Below, in pieces: positions 34,742 through 48,650 of a stretch of DNA of 64,000 nt. The stretch lies in contig NC_029517.1 of the NCBI RefSeq assembly GCF_001577835.2, positions 21,813,736-21,877,735 on the forward strand. The letters are read 5' to 3'. Below the pieces are notes generated by a model that worked only from the letters and a program-made list of their open reading frames with translations, was not told the origin of the DNA and made no database searches. Origin of the DNA: Coturnix japonica (Eukaryota; Chordata; Aves; Galliformes; Phasianidae). The position numbers and the translations under genes were made by a program. Each line of letters opens with the position of its first letter. Position 1 is the first letter of the stretch.

Positions 34742-35460
34742 CCGTGGGCCGAAGGCTTCACTAGTGTGGGGCATCACAGCGAGGGGACCTCAGAGCCGCT
34801 AAGGGGGCTTCTAGGGCGGGCAGCCCCCGAGCAGACCCTGGGCCCCCAGCCCACGGGGCAGCCCCCACCTCCACCTGCCCCACGGCCCCGCCCCGCCCGG
34901 TCCTCCCTGCCGCCCGCGGGGCTGCCGAGCGGCGGCTGTGGGGGGTGTAGCTGCCGGGGGCGAGCGGGAGGAGGAAGAGGAGGAGGGGGCGGGAGGAGGA
35001 AGGCGGCAGCTCTCGGGAGGAGCCTGTCCAGCGTGAGACAGCACATTCAGCCGGCGGCGGCGGTCCTGCCGCAGGAACGGGCGGCACCGCACACCGCCGC
35101 GGAGACAGCGGCCATTTGGGCTGCGGGCTTCGGTGAGAGCTGCCCGGCAACGGGAGCTGCTCCGCATCACCCGGGCGCCGGCGGAGGTAAGGCACCGCGG
35201 GGCCCGGTGGGGGCCGCGTTGCGGCGGCGGTGCTCGGGGCTCCGCTGGCAGCCGGGGAACGCCGGGATGCCGCCTCCCCGCCGGGTACCGGGCCGACGGG
35301 CAGCCGCTGCGGGGCGCGCTCAGCACCGGCGGAGGATGGGCGAGGTGGGGCCGGGGCAGCACCAGCGCCAGCACCCCGACCTGCCGCACCTGCTCGGGTA
35401 CCGGCCCCGACCCGCGGTGAGAGCGGCCGCCGGGTGCTTGCGCTGAGCCTCAGCGATTTG
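34742..35460 (+). promoter_or_regulatory. DYNC1I1: CpG island and promoter of DYNC1I1
   Basis: Very GC-rich and CpG-dense, with GC-box-like GGGGCGGG sequences and no TATA box, as is usual for a broadly expressed dynein subunit gene. The long overlapping open frames on both strands (up to 235 codons) are Arg/Pro/Gly/Ala-rich products of base composition. The transcription start is probably within about 34.9-35.1 kb. Confidence 0.8.
34950..35186 (+). other. DYNC1I1: DYNC1I1 exon 1, non-coding (predicted)
   Basis: The first exon must be non-coding, since the start codon lies in the exon at 49.4 kb. The best donor in the island is GGCGGAG|gtaaggc at 35186/35187; a second candidate, CTTCG|gtgagag at about 35131, is also good. 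The 5' limit is a guess. The exon would join a 3' splice site just before 49356. Confidence 0.5.
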
Positions 35461-38400
35461 GAGGTTAACGCAGAGGGAGGAAAAACAAAGTTTTCCGTCT
35501 TTAATTTGTTTTTAGCGCAGCGTGAGCAACAGAGGGTTTGTTCAAGTCCACAGTGATAGTAGATGGAGAATGAGATCTTTTCCAGTTCCAGAGGTGATTG
35601 GCAGACAGGGCCAGAGGGTGGTGGGATCAGTGAGAGGCCTTTTTTTTCGGACGGTCAACTATACAGTGTCCAAAGGGTGTGATTATAGTTCCATCTCCTG
35701 GAATGCCCCGGGTCAGCAGGTAGCTGAAGGCCCCGTGGCATCTCCTAGACAAAGCCCCTCTCCCACTGACAGAGCAAAGCGAGTTTCTGCAGTGATGTTG
35801 ATATTAGCCAAAAGTTAAAAAAAAAGAAATAATCAGTGATGAATACACAGAAAATAAAGCTTATAACCAGACTGAGCAATGCAACCTCCTAACACAGCAG
35901 GCATGAAATGCAAAGACCTGACGTGAAGTTGGCACGTGGCTCTGGCACTGCGCCTCTGAATTTATCCTGACACACTGGGTTTTGTTCCCTCCTCGCTTCT
36001 GTGTGAGGACGTTGAATTGCCTCTGAAATTACTCTAAATGTTATGGAGCACGGTGCTGTAAAATCAGTTTCCAAATGGAAATGCACAGCCTGGCACTATG
36101 CATCTGTCTCCTGGTAGATGGTGTTATCAGAGCCTCTGGGAGGAGTTTCACTGCTGTTGCTACTGATGTGCTTTGGTGAAGTGCCTTACTCGTTCTCATT
36201 GTGTCAATGGGATGAAGTTATGTGTTTTCCTTTCTGATTCAATTACATTCCTTTTATTACTTTCTTTTCACTTATGAGGAGTTCTCTAGCAGGAGTCTCA
36301 TGCTTTCATACACCCTCACTATAGTTTCCTTATAATTCTTAGCAAGAATGTCTTTCTTCAATGCACGTGTATTCATTCCCTGCCTTGGGGCTGCACCCAG
36401 GTCTTTGCCTCCGGGAGCACTCAGTGTCATTGCCATTAGTTGCTCTGTAATGTTTTCCTGGAAACATCAATTAGTAATCTATGAAAACATGGAATGTATT
36501 GCTCCTTCCACTCCTCCTTCCCTGTATACAGACTGCTGTGAGTATTGTGGCTTGCTGTCCCCTTCCTTGGTATTCAGAAGACTTCTGAAGACCTTGTGTG
36601 ATAGCACAAGAAAGAGACTACTGCACTACTACAGTGTGCTGGGCAATGGGCGGAGAGGGAGAGAGATAAAGGAGCAAAACAGAAAACCATACTAGAACAT
36701 AGATGGAAAAGGCGTGTTTTTTGGAGGTTCACCAACTTATACTGAAGGCTCAAGTAATTATACCCTATATAATATACTTCAGGACTGCTCAGGCTAATTA
36801 ACTGATGCTCCATTAACTGCATCTCCAGAGCCTTGTTGAGCATTGTCTGGCTTACAGTAGAGATAGTAATTAGGAATCTTTCAGAGCCTCATGCCTGGTG
36901 CCAAAGCAAGCTGCTACTTGGAGGTGGTGGTGGGATCTTCACCCTAAGATCCTCCCTGTGTATCCCTGGGCTTTAACTTCCAGAGAAGTTTATGAGAAGT
37001 CACCATTGAGGTACATGGGGTATTGGCCTCTGCAAAGGTATGGTCTCATGGTTTTTGCAGCCACAGTTATCCATTATTGCCTTAGTGCATAAATAAATAA
37101 ATATCATCTGTTATTTTCATATTTTCACTAAAAAAACAACCCATAAAGACCATAGATTTACTTTGTGTATATAAAAGAGATATTTTCCAGGAAGGGTACT
37201 GGTAGAGTGTGCTAGCAAAGTGCACCTTATGCAGATGATAGTAAAGCTGAGCTAAGATAAGCCAATGTAGCTTATTTTATTGGAGCAACACAAGGGATAC
37301 AGATGAATATGTGCTTATGCGTCTGTAAGGGAGCTTGCTTTCCAGATGATGGATTGTGTGGTCTTCTGCATGGCTGACCTATATAGGCAGGAAGAAATGG
37401 TAATGGAGAAATGACACAGCTTAAGAGACAGAAAAGATTGAAAAATCTGGGGGGAAAAAAGTGTCTGCAAATCTGTAAAGGCAGCCTGAGGGAGACACCA
37501 GCTCTGTCTGAGTCTCATATAGACACAATATGTCCCTTTCAGTATTTGGTAATTATCCATCTAAAACCACGCTAGCTCTTTTTACTCAGACATGACATTG
37601 GAAGCTGTTGTTCGCTTGGCCATCTGTGAGCACTCAAAATAAGGCAGTACACTACATACATGAGCCTGCTCCTCCAACACTGTTCATTTTAGGTGCCATA
37701 AGCTTGCCAACTTTTCTGAGAAATGGCTACTTCCAGGCAGATGGCAGGAGTGTCAGGAAGCTGGAAGCAGACTCGTGTAGATCTTATGTAGTAGAGGCAT
37801 CTCTCACCACGTTCAGCCCTTCTTGTTCTCTGCTTTGAGGCAGAAACATTGTGGTGAGTGTGTGGCAGTGCCTCGCAGCAGCAGAAGGCACAGAGCTGGA
37901 GGTGTTCAGAGGACAGAGGACTTGGGTCCTATCAGGAGCATCTCTGTGATTACCCTGGGGGTGGGTCTGGCCTCCATAGTGAAGCCAGGAATCAGCAGTG
38001 TATGTTGTTTGAAGGTTGTGGCCGTGCTGTTACTGAAGTCAGCAAGAGTGATTGCACTGACGTAATTGTCTTTGGAAGAGATCTCGTGTAACTGTTGCTT
38101 CTACCCATATGCAAATAACTGCATTACCTGATGAATGAGCACTGCTCAGATGACTCTTGTGATTCTTGGCCGTTACTCTTAGAGCAAAAGGACATGTTAA
38201 TCTGTTTTCATATTTAACTCACTGCCATGCCTGCAAATCAGGCTGATCTTGCCTGATCTGAAATGTGTGATATATTGTCTCGAGGTGCAAACATCCCTTA
38301 CGGACCTGGTTCAGTTCTGTGCTGCACCTTCCCCAGGTGCTGTCTGACTGCCCCTGTTTGGCCCTAGAATAATTAATGAGTAATTCAGCAGAGGGAGAGG

Positions 38401-40047
38401 GCTCATTTACTGCCACCGAGCAGAAAACAATTACACAGGCAATCTCTGAAGGATGTAGGTTTTCTTTCCATTGACATCTTCTCTTTACATTTCTTTGCCC
38501 TCTTGCTAATACTGATTCCCACCTCTCTAGTCTCCCCTTCTCTTTCGTCAGCTCTCCCTGGGAGAGACCTGGTTTTAGTTCCTCATCCTTTTTTTCTTTC
38601 CTTCTATGGTGTAGTACAAGTAATTCCAAATCCTACTTCTCAATTATCATTTTTCAATTCAGTCCAGCAGAAAGATATGGCGTGTTTTGTGCCCAAACAG
38701 TGGGGAGTTATAATACTAGAAAATAGCTCAATGTGATTAAATATACAAATAAATGTAGACGAGGATATACTCATTATATATGTATCTCTGTATCTTCAAG
38801 CCTGTTATAATGCACAACTGTAATATTTTCAGGCTGAATTTTACAGCAAAATCTATCTCCCAAACTAACACTATGTTAGTAGTGAGAATGACTCACTGGA
38901 GGTCCTAGACCACCTGCTGGGAAAATATGGATCTCTCTTGCTTTAAACTGTTTGACCCTTCTGCTCTGTATCCATTAACACAGATCTTAGTTTTTAAAGT
39001 GCACAGAAAGTGGTATTAAATCCATACCATTCAAGGCATGTCCTTATTTCATGTTTTGCACATTATGCCACCACTGTTAGGATCAGGGTCCTTACCAGGT
39101 CACTTGGTAACTGGGGCGAAGATATATCAAACGACTGCTATTGTATATCTTGAGGAAATAAAAATATGTAGCAAAATAGACTCACAATTAAAAAAAACCT
39201 GGGCTGCTATCTGGTGTGCCCCCTGTATTTGATACTGTCCATCCTGCTTTAAAGACTGTTCCATTGACTGAGCACTTAGCAGGGTTTTCTTCTCTGATTC
39301 TCACAGCGCAGACAAAGTTGGGGGATTATCTCAACTCATGTGACTCATAAAATGTGTTTGTCTTCTCTTGAAATAATACAAGAGAATCACCATTTTCATT
39401 AATCTTGTTATTCAAAGTTGTATGACATTGCAGCGTGGTAGGTTTTTTTTTTCTGTGAATTTGTTTCTCGTTACATTTTGAGCAGTTGCTGAACCAGAAA
39501 GTGTTTTGTATTATAATCCTAAAGGATTTCAGATCTCCATTTACCCTTTTCTGAGCTCCGAGTACCCATAAAGCTTTGTTACATGCACAGCAGTTTGTTA
39601 CAGGCTATCAACTTCTGCCTGTCTTCATTGCCTGGGAAAACAAATTACTTCAGGAAAAATCTGTGAAAAGATATTTCATGTTCTATATGAGCACGGGTGC
39701 AAGCTCTGTGCTGCATTAAACAACGACTGGCTTAGAAATCTATAACCTTTTGGAATGAAGTAAGAAATCTGACCTAAATCATACCCCCTAGTGTGCAGTT
39801 GGCTATTCATGTACGTAATCTGCTGCACTTGGCACAGCCTGTGAATGCTGTATTCCTGCCTTTCAGTATCTCCATAGTAGTAATAATAATACAGGAAAAA
39901 AATGGTGCTGATGGGGTAGGAGGGTATTGTGCTGGAGACAAAAAAATACAGTGATGCCATTCTCTGTTTGTATCGAAAGAGCCTGTGGGAAAACTGTCCC
40001 ATTATTTCCCACAATATTTTGCTTTTTCACAGAAAGTTGATTAATAG

Positions 40048-40096
40048 CAAAAAAAAACAAAAAAAAACAAAAAACAACACCACAACCAAACCAGAA
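40048..40096. repeat. A-rich tract (A7-9 C)n
   Basis: Repeated runs of A separated by single C residues, passing into CAACACCACAACC. A simple low-complexity tract. Confidence 0.8.
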
Positions 40097-43000
40097 GCGG
40101 GCCTGGTTTGTTAGTCTGCATGGGCCTCCTCAAATATATTAACAGTACCCTGTGCAAATCCAGTCCGTTTTATCTGATAATTATAAAATACTGCTCTTTA
40201 GGTCTTTTCTCATACATCCAAAGTTCAAACTCAAAAGACAGCAGTAGATTATGTTCTCTGGAAGGGGCTAAGATTAAAAGAAATAGGTTTTTGCAGCTTT
40301 AATGTTAACGTTCCCCACACCTCCCACAGCAGCCCTTCATGTATGAGGCTGTTTGTTGCTTACTGTCAGTCAGAGGACAGGGAAGTAAAAAATATCGGTC
40401 AGTCACTGCAAAATATGAATCTTTTCAAACAAAGCTGTAATATAGTCTAAATACTAGGATTAGTCAATACAGGTATTGACTTTAAAGTCGTGACCATTTG
40501 TGTCTAAGTCCAGGCATGGCAACCAGTCTGAATGTGACTGCCCTGCACACCAGCACTAGTCCTGTGTTTTGAAAGCCACTAGTGAAACTTGATGTACTTT
40601 CTGAAAATATCTACAGCACTGAGCTACTTAATCCTTCCTTTGAAGATAACTGGTGGCAGCTGGTGCATGGGAGAGAAGAGTTCATTTGTAGTCAGCCTTG
40701 CTTTGGTAGGAAGCTTGGATTTAAGTGCAGGCATACAGCATCTTAAACATGGGATGTGCCAGACTGCCAGGTAAATCAAGACTGACTCCAGTGTTACCCT
40801 AAAGTTGCTCCCTATAAATTTTCTTTGGACCTAACAACACCTGTGGGGAAAAAAGAGAAGTGACTGTTTGCTTCCTTGCATCAAGCACCCAGCAAGAGAA
40901 GTACTAGCCTTCATGTACTAGATACAGTGTTGTACTTTAAACTAAACAGCCATTAGGTATAATATAAACTAATCCTGAAACAAAGACTAGAACCTAGGGG
41001 CCTCAGTTAGGGGCTAATATTCACTCCCTTGTATCTGCTTCTTCTGCTGCAAATAAACTACTAGAAATTATCTTTCGTGGCTGCGAAAGCACTCTCCATA
41101 CCTCTAGTCTTTCTCATCTGTTGGCATACAGCTGCTCTAGAGAGGTGGCTTTTGGTCTTCTTAAGGAAAACAAACAAATAAGCAACAAAAGATGAATTCT
41201 CCTGAAAATAAACATGTTTCCTGCTTTTGGGTGGATTGCTTCAATCTCTGGGAAGATACATTAAAGAGGTTGGCAGACTCTTTCTTGTCAATGTTTCCTA
41301 TGACAGAGGGGTGATCTTTCTCACCTTTGTGAAAGAAGCAGCTTCTGTCTTCTATTGGGAGGGGTTTGTGTACTGTGCACACTGGGTGTAGGCAGCTGTC
41401 CTATGGCAGGGCTGAGTAATGAGGCATGGAATGTCCAACCAGCTTCGTCTGCCACGATAACTTGCTCATCAAGATCACTTCTCAGTCCAGGCCATCTGTA
41501 AGAAGCTGGGGTGAAGAAGGGATCTTTATAGGATCAGATGCCCTAAGATGGCCTTGATGAGCATTGTAGTAACAAGCCCTTGAGAGGCTTTAGACCCTTG
41601 GCCTTAATTTGCCTTAGTTCTTCCTAGGTAAAACTGGAATCACTCATCCTTCCTCCGCTACACTCATTGAATTAAAACTTCCTCGAGACTGGAAGAGACT
41701 CTTCCTATTTGTCTCTGTGACACTGAGTGTAGCACACCCTTCAGCTTGGCTGAATCTTTTAAGCACTCTGATCACAGTGAATATCACAAAATAATATTTC
41801 TCTGGTTTAATATCACAGTGTATATTCTCTGGGTCAAATGTATTAAAATTCATTGACTGTTTTCCGATCTGGACCTTTAATCTCAAAATTTTCTTACTGT
41901 CATTGACCTCAAAGAGAGCCTAAGCCTTTCCAGTGCTGGTCTTGGTTCTCTTTCCCCTCTCACCTACTAATTCATGGCAGTTCTTATATGTCTTTTGAAG
42001 TGAGCTGTTATATATCTGCACTTATATTCTCTTTTTATCTTAGTCTATTGTTGTCCCACATATCAACAAGGATGACTGGCTAAGACTTTGCTTCCTCAGA
42101 AATGATGAGAAATCATATGAAATAGACCACATATTTCTTACAGTCAGAGCTATTCCCTAAATCTAAATCTTTCTAAAGATTTTGGTGTATTGCTTTCAGA
42201 AATTAAATTGGTACATAGTATTTTTAGCCTAATTATATACTCACAAACATCACTTGCAAAGCAAAGTGTTTTAAGAAAGCTGATACCTGGGTAAGTCTTC
42301 CAGAAAACCTGCATGTCAGAAGCATCCCTTCATCTTTGATGTCTATCTGGACATTGTCATAACGGGGTCCAGGAGCAGAGAGTTGAGTGTATATTTTTCA
42401 TGTCTGGGTAAATGGCTTTAAGTATCAGGTTGCTGAACATAAACCACTGGGATTATTTCAAGAGGAAGGTAGAAATGTCAGAAAGGTCACTTTTATTTCC
42501 ATTTCTTGTTTCTGTTTTACTTCCATTGCCCAATAAGGAATGGAAGTATGTGTTTTAATATCTGAAATGTTTGGTGGAAGGAGAAAATGAATCATCGTTC
42601 CACTCCATGAGAGACTAACAGGCATTTTGAAGTGCAGCTCTACATTAGGTGTTGCTTATGCTCCTGGGAGGCACTTTGGTACTGCTATGTTGAAGATCTG
42701 CCTAGAATCAAATATTCTATAGAGGTTGTGATGGAGTGGAGATGTATTAGCAGCCAATATCATTGAAATATGAGTGTTATACAAAAGGACGCATACAAAA
42801 TTAATTGAAATTGCTAACGTGAAATATGGGGCTCTTTTTCTTTTAAATCTAGACAAGTGATCTTCAGCTTGTGGATGAGATTTTGTCATTGCTCTCATAC
42901 ATCTTTAAAATCATACTAATTTATTGATTGCATTTGGTTTTCTTTGTATATCAAGAAATTTCTTGAAATATCTTGCCAAGTCATCTGGTTTCTTTCTGAA

Positions 43001-44757
43001 GTTAGCTAGGGAATTTCCAAAAGATAGCATAGAATAGTTAACATACAACCAAACAATAAAAGATAACAGAAGCTGATAGAGGGGGAAATGACCAAGAATC
43101 CCCCAAAATCTTGTATTCCACAAGATCCAAATGTTGTCATGCATACAGCTGATGGTATTATTAAAAAACTTGCCTCTTTGTAACTAGGGCTGTATTGCTG
43201 AGTTGGATCCTGGGAGGTGTAAGTCAGTACATGTTGGATTATTGAGGATCATTTCCCAGCACACCCAAAATTGCTGTAACTGTGATCTTAATGTTTATTG
43301 ATGGAAGATATAAGGTTTTTAAAGACTTGTTTTGCAGTCTAGTTTTCTTTGATGTGGTTCATCCCGAGAGTTCTGTGGTACTCAGTGTAGAGAGAGGATA
43401 TTTGATTGGAGTTATGAAGCAACTTTGTTACCTCTTAGTACGTGTGATTCTTTACAATCCTAGCTGGAAAGCTGTGTGTTTCCTACACTCCAGCAGGTTG
43501 TTGTCAGCAACTTCTTCTCTTCAACCTTGATGACTCTTCCATGGAACTGTGCTTGTTGGAATTGAAAAGGTCGTGGTAAATTTAAGAGGATGAGGAGGCA
43601 TGAGAGGTGATGGGCAGGTAATATTTCATTGCCACTAGGGCCTGTGCATGAAGAATAGGCAATAGAAGAGCTTTGCTTATCTGCTGCTGTGTAGGGACCC
43701 CATAATTCTGCTGTGACTGAGTTATTTTTGTAGAAGGGCCATTGTGAAAGAGTAAGAATGGGAAGATTAAATGGTAATAGATTATAAGGGAAGTGTAATT
43801 AAGCAGCTGTGGGCACGTATCTTATACCCTGCCAGCCTCAAAATAAATGGGCTGGAGATACACTGACCTGTTGCATAGCAACCACGAGGAAGCACAGCAC
43901 CAAAGCTCTGGATGCTGTGATTGCAAACCTTCACAGAACAAAGTATGAGACCTTTGCCCACCTGCTAGAAACCTGTGGAAATGGTGAAGGATAAAAATGG
44001 AATGTTCCCTGAAATCTAACACTTAACAACCACTTTTATTTATGGATAAATACACAGATGTAGTGCTAAAAACCTGTAGTGTTTTTCCTCAAGATTATGT
44101 AGAAAAAGAATCTCCCATTTTACTTAGAGTTTCTCTACATTCATCATATTGGAGACTTCTAAAATGCTGCAAGTGCCGAGATTTTGCATCTGCAAGTGTT
44201 TGCCCATTGTTGTGATCTTGTAAACACTGACAATTCTATCTAACAAGAATATTTGGGCTATGTGACTGATGTCGAGTACAGACTGTAAAGCATGGTGGAT
44301 TGGGTGCTCTTGTATTTACTTAAAAACTGCTGTCAGGGAAATATTTCTAGCCCCTCTTGCCCGTTTGAAGCATGTTTCAAACATATTTTCAAATGAATAT
44401 CATTGATTAGAATGCATTTATGCTAAAGTAGCAGCTCCCTCTAGTTTCTTACAGACCAAAGAAGTTGATCTGCTTTGTACAATTTCATATTTGAATACAT
44501 GTTTTCCACTTGTAAAAGTCACATGTAGATCCCATGGGAATGTTTTCTACTGTAAAAATGTATAATACTCATAACTGTAGGAAATGTGTTTGTTTCTACA
44601 GTAGAGAGATGAATGTGGTCCATGCAGAATAGAAATGAGTAATTTCTTCCAGCAGAAAACTCATTTTCTAATAGTTTCAATAGCAACAGTACTCCTACTC
44701 TGCAAAGCTGTTCTTTGTAACCAAAAATAACAGAGTAATACATCTTATTGTGCAACA

Positions 44758-44782
44758 TTTTTATTTATTTATTTATTTTTAT
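44758..44782. repeat. (TTTA)n microsatellite
   Basis: Short tetranucleotide array of about five TTTA units with T-rich ends. Confidence 0.85.
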
Positions 44783-47700
44783 CATTTGATAGATATTTTG
44801 TAGTTTTGGACTCAAGACTACCTGGCTTTTTATTAAGGCATTTAAATGTGAAGCATCTACAGGTATTATGTCTTGCTTATTTATTTCAGAAAAGTGTGTT
44901 AACCAATCAGTTATGGTTAGCTGTATGTGCTGACTAATGCCATATGTAACAGTGTTTGATGAGCATCTTTGATAATCAGAATGGAGATAATCACAAAAAG
45001 AAAAGATTTCAAGGCTTTTGAAATGGTGATTATAGTTCTGCAGTGCAGCCTGCTGAATGGACAGCGTATAAAAATCCCCTAAGTGCCAAAAAGCAATAAA
45101 GTCTGTAGGCTTTTTTATCTCTTACTAGCTTGGGAAACTGAAGTTTCTTTTCATCTGAGCTTGGCAGTGGCACACAGATGAGATGCTCTAGGACAAAGTA
45201 CAGGCTCCAAGAGGAGGGAGATGTAATACTTGTTTTCTTTTTCTGCTGATAACATTTTTCACTGTCATCATCCTTGACTTCGTTTTCATTCTGTCCACTG
45301 TGTACTCTGTGCTTATTTGTTCTTCTATTTGGTCCAAACTATGGACTGAGTAGATCTGACAAGTCTGTGAGTTTATTCCTCTGTAGCTTTGCTACAGCAA
45401 GGATTTACTCTTGCAAGAATCCATGTGTTAGCTCTGCAGTTATAGTAAACCTCTTCAGATCCTGTGGCTGTTCTTGCTGTTATGTGTTCATAGAAACGGT
45501 TCATAGAACATACTTGCTCAAATACTGTGATTAAAGATCATTAAAAAAACCCTGTCATTTGCTGTAGAACTGTAATGGCTACTGGCTTGTACCTGTGTAA
45601 GACTTTACATGGCTTTTAGTGAGCTCAAGAGCATAACACTGTTATTTGCACCTTCCATGTTTATGTGGTTACTGCTGTCACAGAGGAAATAGTCATGAGT
45701 TGTTACCACCTGTGTGAGAAGTGGATGGAGTCATTCTGTGTATGTTTTGTGTAGCAGACAAGTTTACACAAACACCATTATTATTTAAGATTAATGTAAT
45801 TGGCCTTCAAAAGCCCTTATTTCATGTATGACAGGGTAACAAGAACTGCTGGGAGGATAGAAGAGACAGGATTCATCTCAACCACTCTGAGACATTTACA
45901 ATGGAGATTTCTAGAACTTTACTAACCAAGGATCCTTTATCACCACTGGGGGGAAAATGGTGGCTCTGGGGCCTCGTTTAAATGTATGCTTTAGGCAGAA
46001 GAGAATCATATTCTAGGATGCTTGGTTTCTCTTTTCCATAACTGCACTGATAGTAAGAATGCCTCTGTATCTACGCTGTGGCCGTGCAGATGTAGCAAGA
46101 GGAGTGTGGTGGGTGGTGAAGGCCAAGAATGCTGTTTTCAGAGCATCAGCACTGCATTTGCATGTGCCTGGGTGCTGTCCTGATGAGGGATCAGGTGGCC
46201 CTGTCATATGTAAGTGGGATGGCCTTTATTTCCAAGTCTGAGAGAAGACTCTGGGGCATACATGATGCATGCAGGGAAAACAGGCATTTTGAAATACAAC
46301 AGTCAAGTTTCATTAAAAATCATACCAGGAGGAGCAGGCTGCTTTATCCAGTGACTCAAAGAAAGGAAAATTCCCTTTGGGTGTGGGAAGTGCGGGCAAG
46401 TGCTCTGTACAAGGGAGCTTGCATCCAGCCCCATCTCACAAATGTGTGTCAGCACTTGGGCTGTAGGCTGGTCTGGGCTGGTAGGACTCTGCTTTAGGAA
46501 CTGTGTCACTTGACAGTTACCTGGGCTGCATCAAATAAAACTGGATCTAAGACTGTGTACTTCCCTCAAGGAGGAGAGCCCTGTGCTCCTGCACTGCTGT
46601 GAGAACTATTTCTACAGTTAATGCAGTGCTCAGAGTGTTCGATCTATGTGCTCCTTCTCAGATAGATGGTTTAATGGCTTTGCTACAAAATGTGCTCCTG
46701 ACTGCTTCCCTCTGACCAGCTGGGGAAGCTGAGGTCATCCATAAGCCTTGGGCTGTGGTTTTGCACCACCGAGAATATGAAAAGCTAATCCTTTTCTACT
46801 GCTTGCCTTTATCTCTCTTCCCGTGTCATGCCTTTTGGCACACAGAATGACTATTATTAGGAATTTATTCCTAGTAATGAATACAGAGTGCTAACTCTGT
46901 AGCTGATGCCAAGCAGAGCAATGAGTGCATCGGCATGCTGTCTCCTCACTGACTGTTGCCTTGCTGACATCTGAGAAAGGTGGTTCCATATGCGTGGTGC
47001 TTCATTTGTGCTGAAACTGTACATGGCAGGTTTGGAGGTTGATAAGCTGCTTGGAGCAGCTAAGGAATGACTGCAGACAGGAAGAAAGTAACTTGAGATG
47101 AATTTCTTTCTATAACTCAAAACTGGCAGCGTTCTTTGAAAGAAATTTAATACATCATCTTTGTTGTGTGTAAGCTCTGTTTTGTGAAAAAATAGGGCAA
47201 AGTTATAATAGAATTTGATCACCCTGACTGGATCATTGTAAAGAAGGGGCCAGGCACTAAGTAGCTGATGCCTAAATCAGGAGAAAAGCTGGCTTCCTTG
47301 ACATTAGGGGAATGAATTTTTAAAAGCTATTCATTGATATCTGACAAACAGCTTGAAAGGGATGCCAAACCCTCCGGGTCTCTGCTAGGAGCTTTAAAAT
47401 ACATTTGCATATTTTCTGCATAGAAACAGGATTTCATTCTCTGTTGCTAAACTGCAGAACTGAAAGGATGCAAAAACACTATCTAGTCCGAAGGGCTCAG
47501 AGGGGAAACTTCATAATCAGAATTCAAATGTGCACGACAGATTAGGAAAATGACTTCAAATGGGATTTCAGCCATATCCAGGAGACACCCACAAAACTTG
47601 AGCAGGCTGCTAGGCAAAATACTGCTTGCGCTATCATTAAGAGGCTCAGCTGCTTCTCCTGGCATTGCTCACCTGAAAAATAGGTTGCTGATGTCAAGCG

Positions 47701-48319
47701 AACAGAATAGAGTTGGTGAAGGTTGTGCGGCTTAGTTTTATCCACATCAAATGCAAGTTTTTCTGAGAATTTTGATCTCTCTTTCTCAGATTCAAAATAG
47801 TGTCTGAAATACCACTGTGAATAAAATCAGTGGTAGAGGAATAAAAAGAATGGTGGTCCTCTGTGTACAGGTGGTGCACCCAGTGTGCATACAGCTAGAG
47901 CACTCCGTGGTGCAGCTTGTTGGTGCTTTGATGCTCATCTTGGCTGTGCCATTTACCATGTTGTAGGTTGAACCACAAGGCCCTGGGCTGGGAAAGGAAA
48001 TCAGACTCCTTGTGGGAATGAGCAGTGAGCTGCAGTGGGTGTCGAAACTGTGGTGGCCCTGTGTAGGATGGACGCAGCTCTTGCTGATGGGCTTCTTCTG
48101 AGTGTTGGACTGTGGAGTGGTGTGTTCTGCACATAGCTACCCCTTTGGCATCCCTCACACTGCTCTTATGCCTGCTTTTTGCATTTAATGTTTTCCTCAT
48201 TCCTCACTTTATCCTCCTTTTGTTGTTAGAGGAAAATACTTGTGAAGAAAACAAATCATTTGGGGGACAAGACTGCACTTAAAATGCAGGTGGTGTTTTG
48301 TTGGCAGTGTCCTCCATAT

Positions 48320-48650
48320 CACAGGCTAATTATGCTTTTATCATCCGAAGAAAAGGAAGCTTATGGTTGCAGAGCAATTGACGACGAGTGAAAGTCCCGT
48401 ATCGTTTTTACCATATGGATTTGCTTTCTGGTTGTCAACCCACCCAGGCAGTAATGCGGATGGAGTTCTCATTAGTATTAATGGAGAGCTGCCATTTAAT
48501 TTCCCATGCGTCGAGCAAGCAATAGACTTCCATTGCATACATGTGATGTTGCCATCGACCTGATTGATTTTGAGTTGTTGGTGGATGTGGTCAAGGGCGG
48601 AGTTAACTCTTTCCATGAACGCCTGTATTAGTCAGAACTGTCCTTGAAGT
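48320..48650. promoter_or_regulatory. Candidate conserved non-coding element in intron 1
   Basis: Balanced, non-repetitive sequence with several retained CpGs far from any island (GACGACGAG, CCCGTATCG, ATGCGTCGAG, CATCGACC). This is unusual in AT-rich intronic DNA, where CpG decays. Short frames are open on both strands but carry no domain. Enhancer-like conservation is inferred from composition and needs alignment. Confidence 0.35.

Noticed and set aside
34739-35446. 235-codon plus-strand frame (and 192- and 144-codon minus-strand frames) over the GC island
   Set aside because: All three frames are long because GC-rich DNA lacks stops. The products are Pro/Arg/Gly/Ala-rich without domains, and the region fits a CpG-island promoter with a non-coding exon.
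40048-40096. A-rich tract as tail of a processed retrocopy
   Set aside because: No recognisable coding or mRNA-like sequence precedes it, and no target-site duplication was seen.
46857-47222. 121-codon minus-strand frame in DYNC1I1 intron 1
   Set aside because: Ser-rich stretch without a family match; no splice partner or repeat signature seen.
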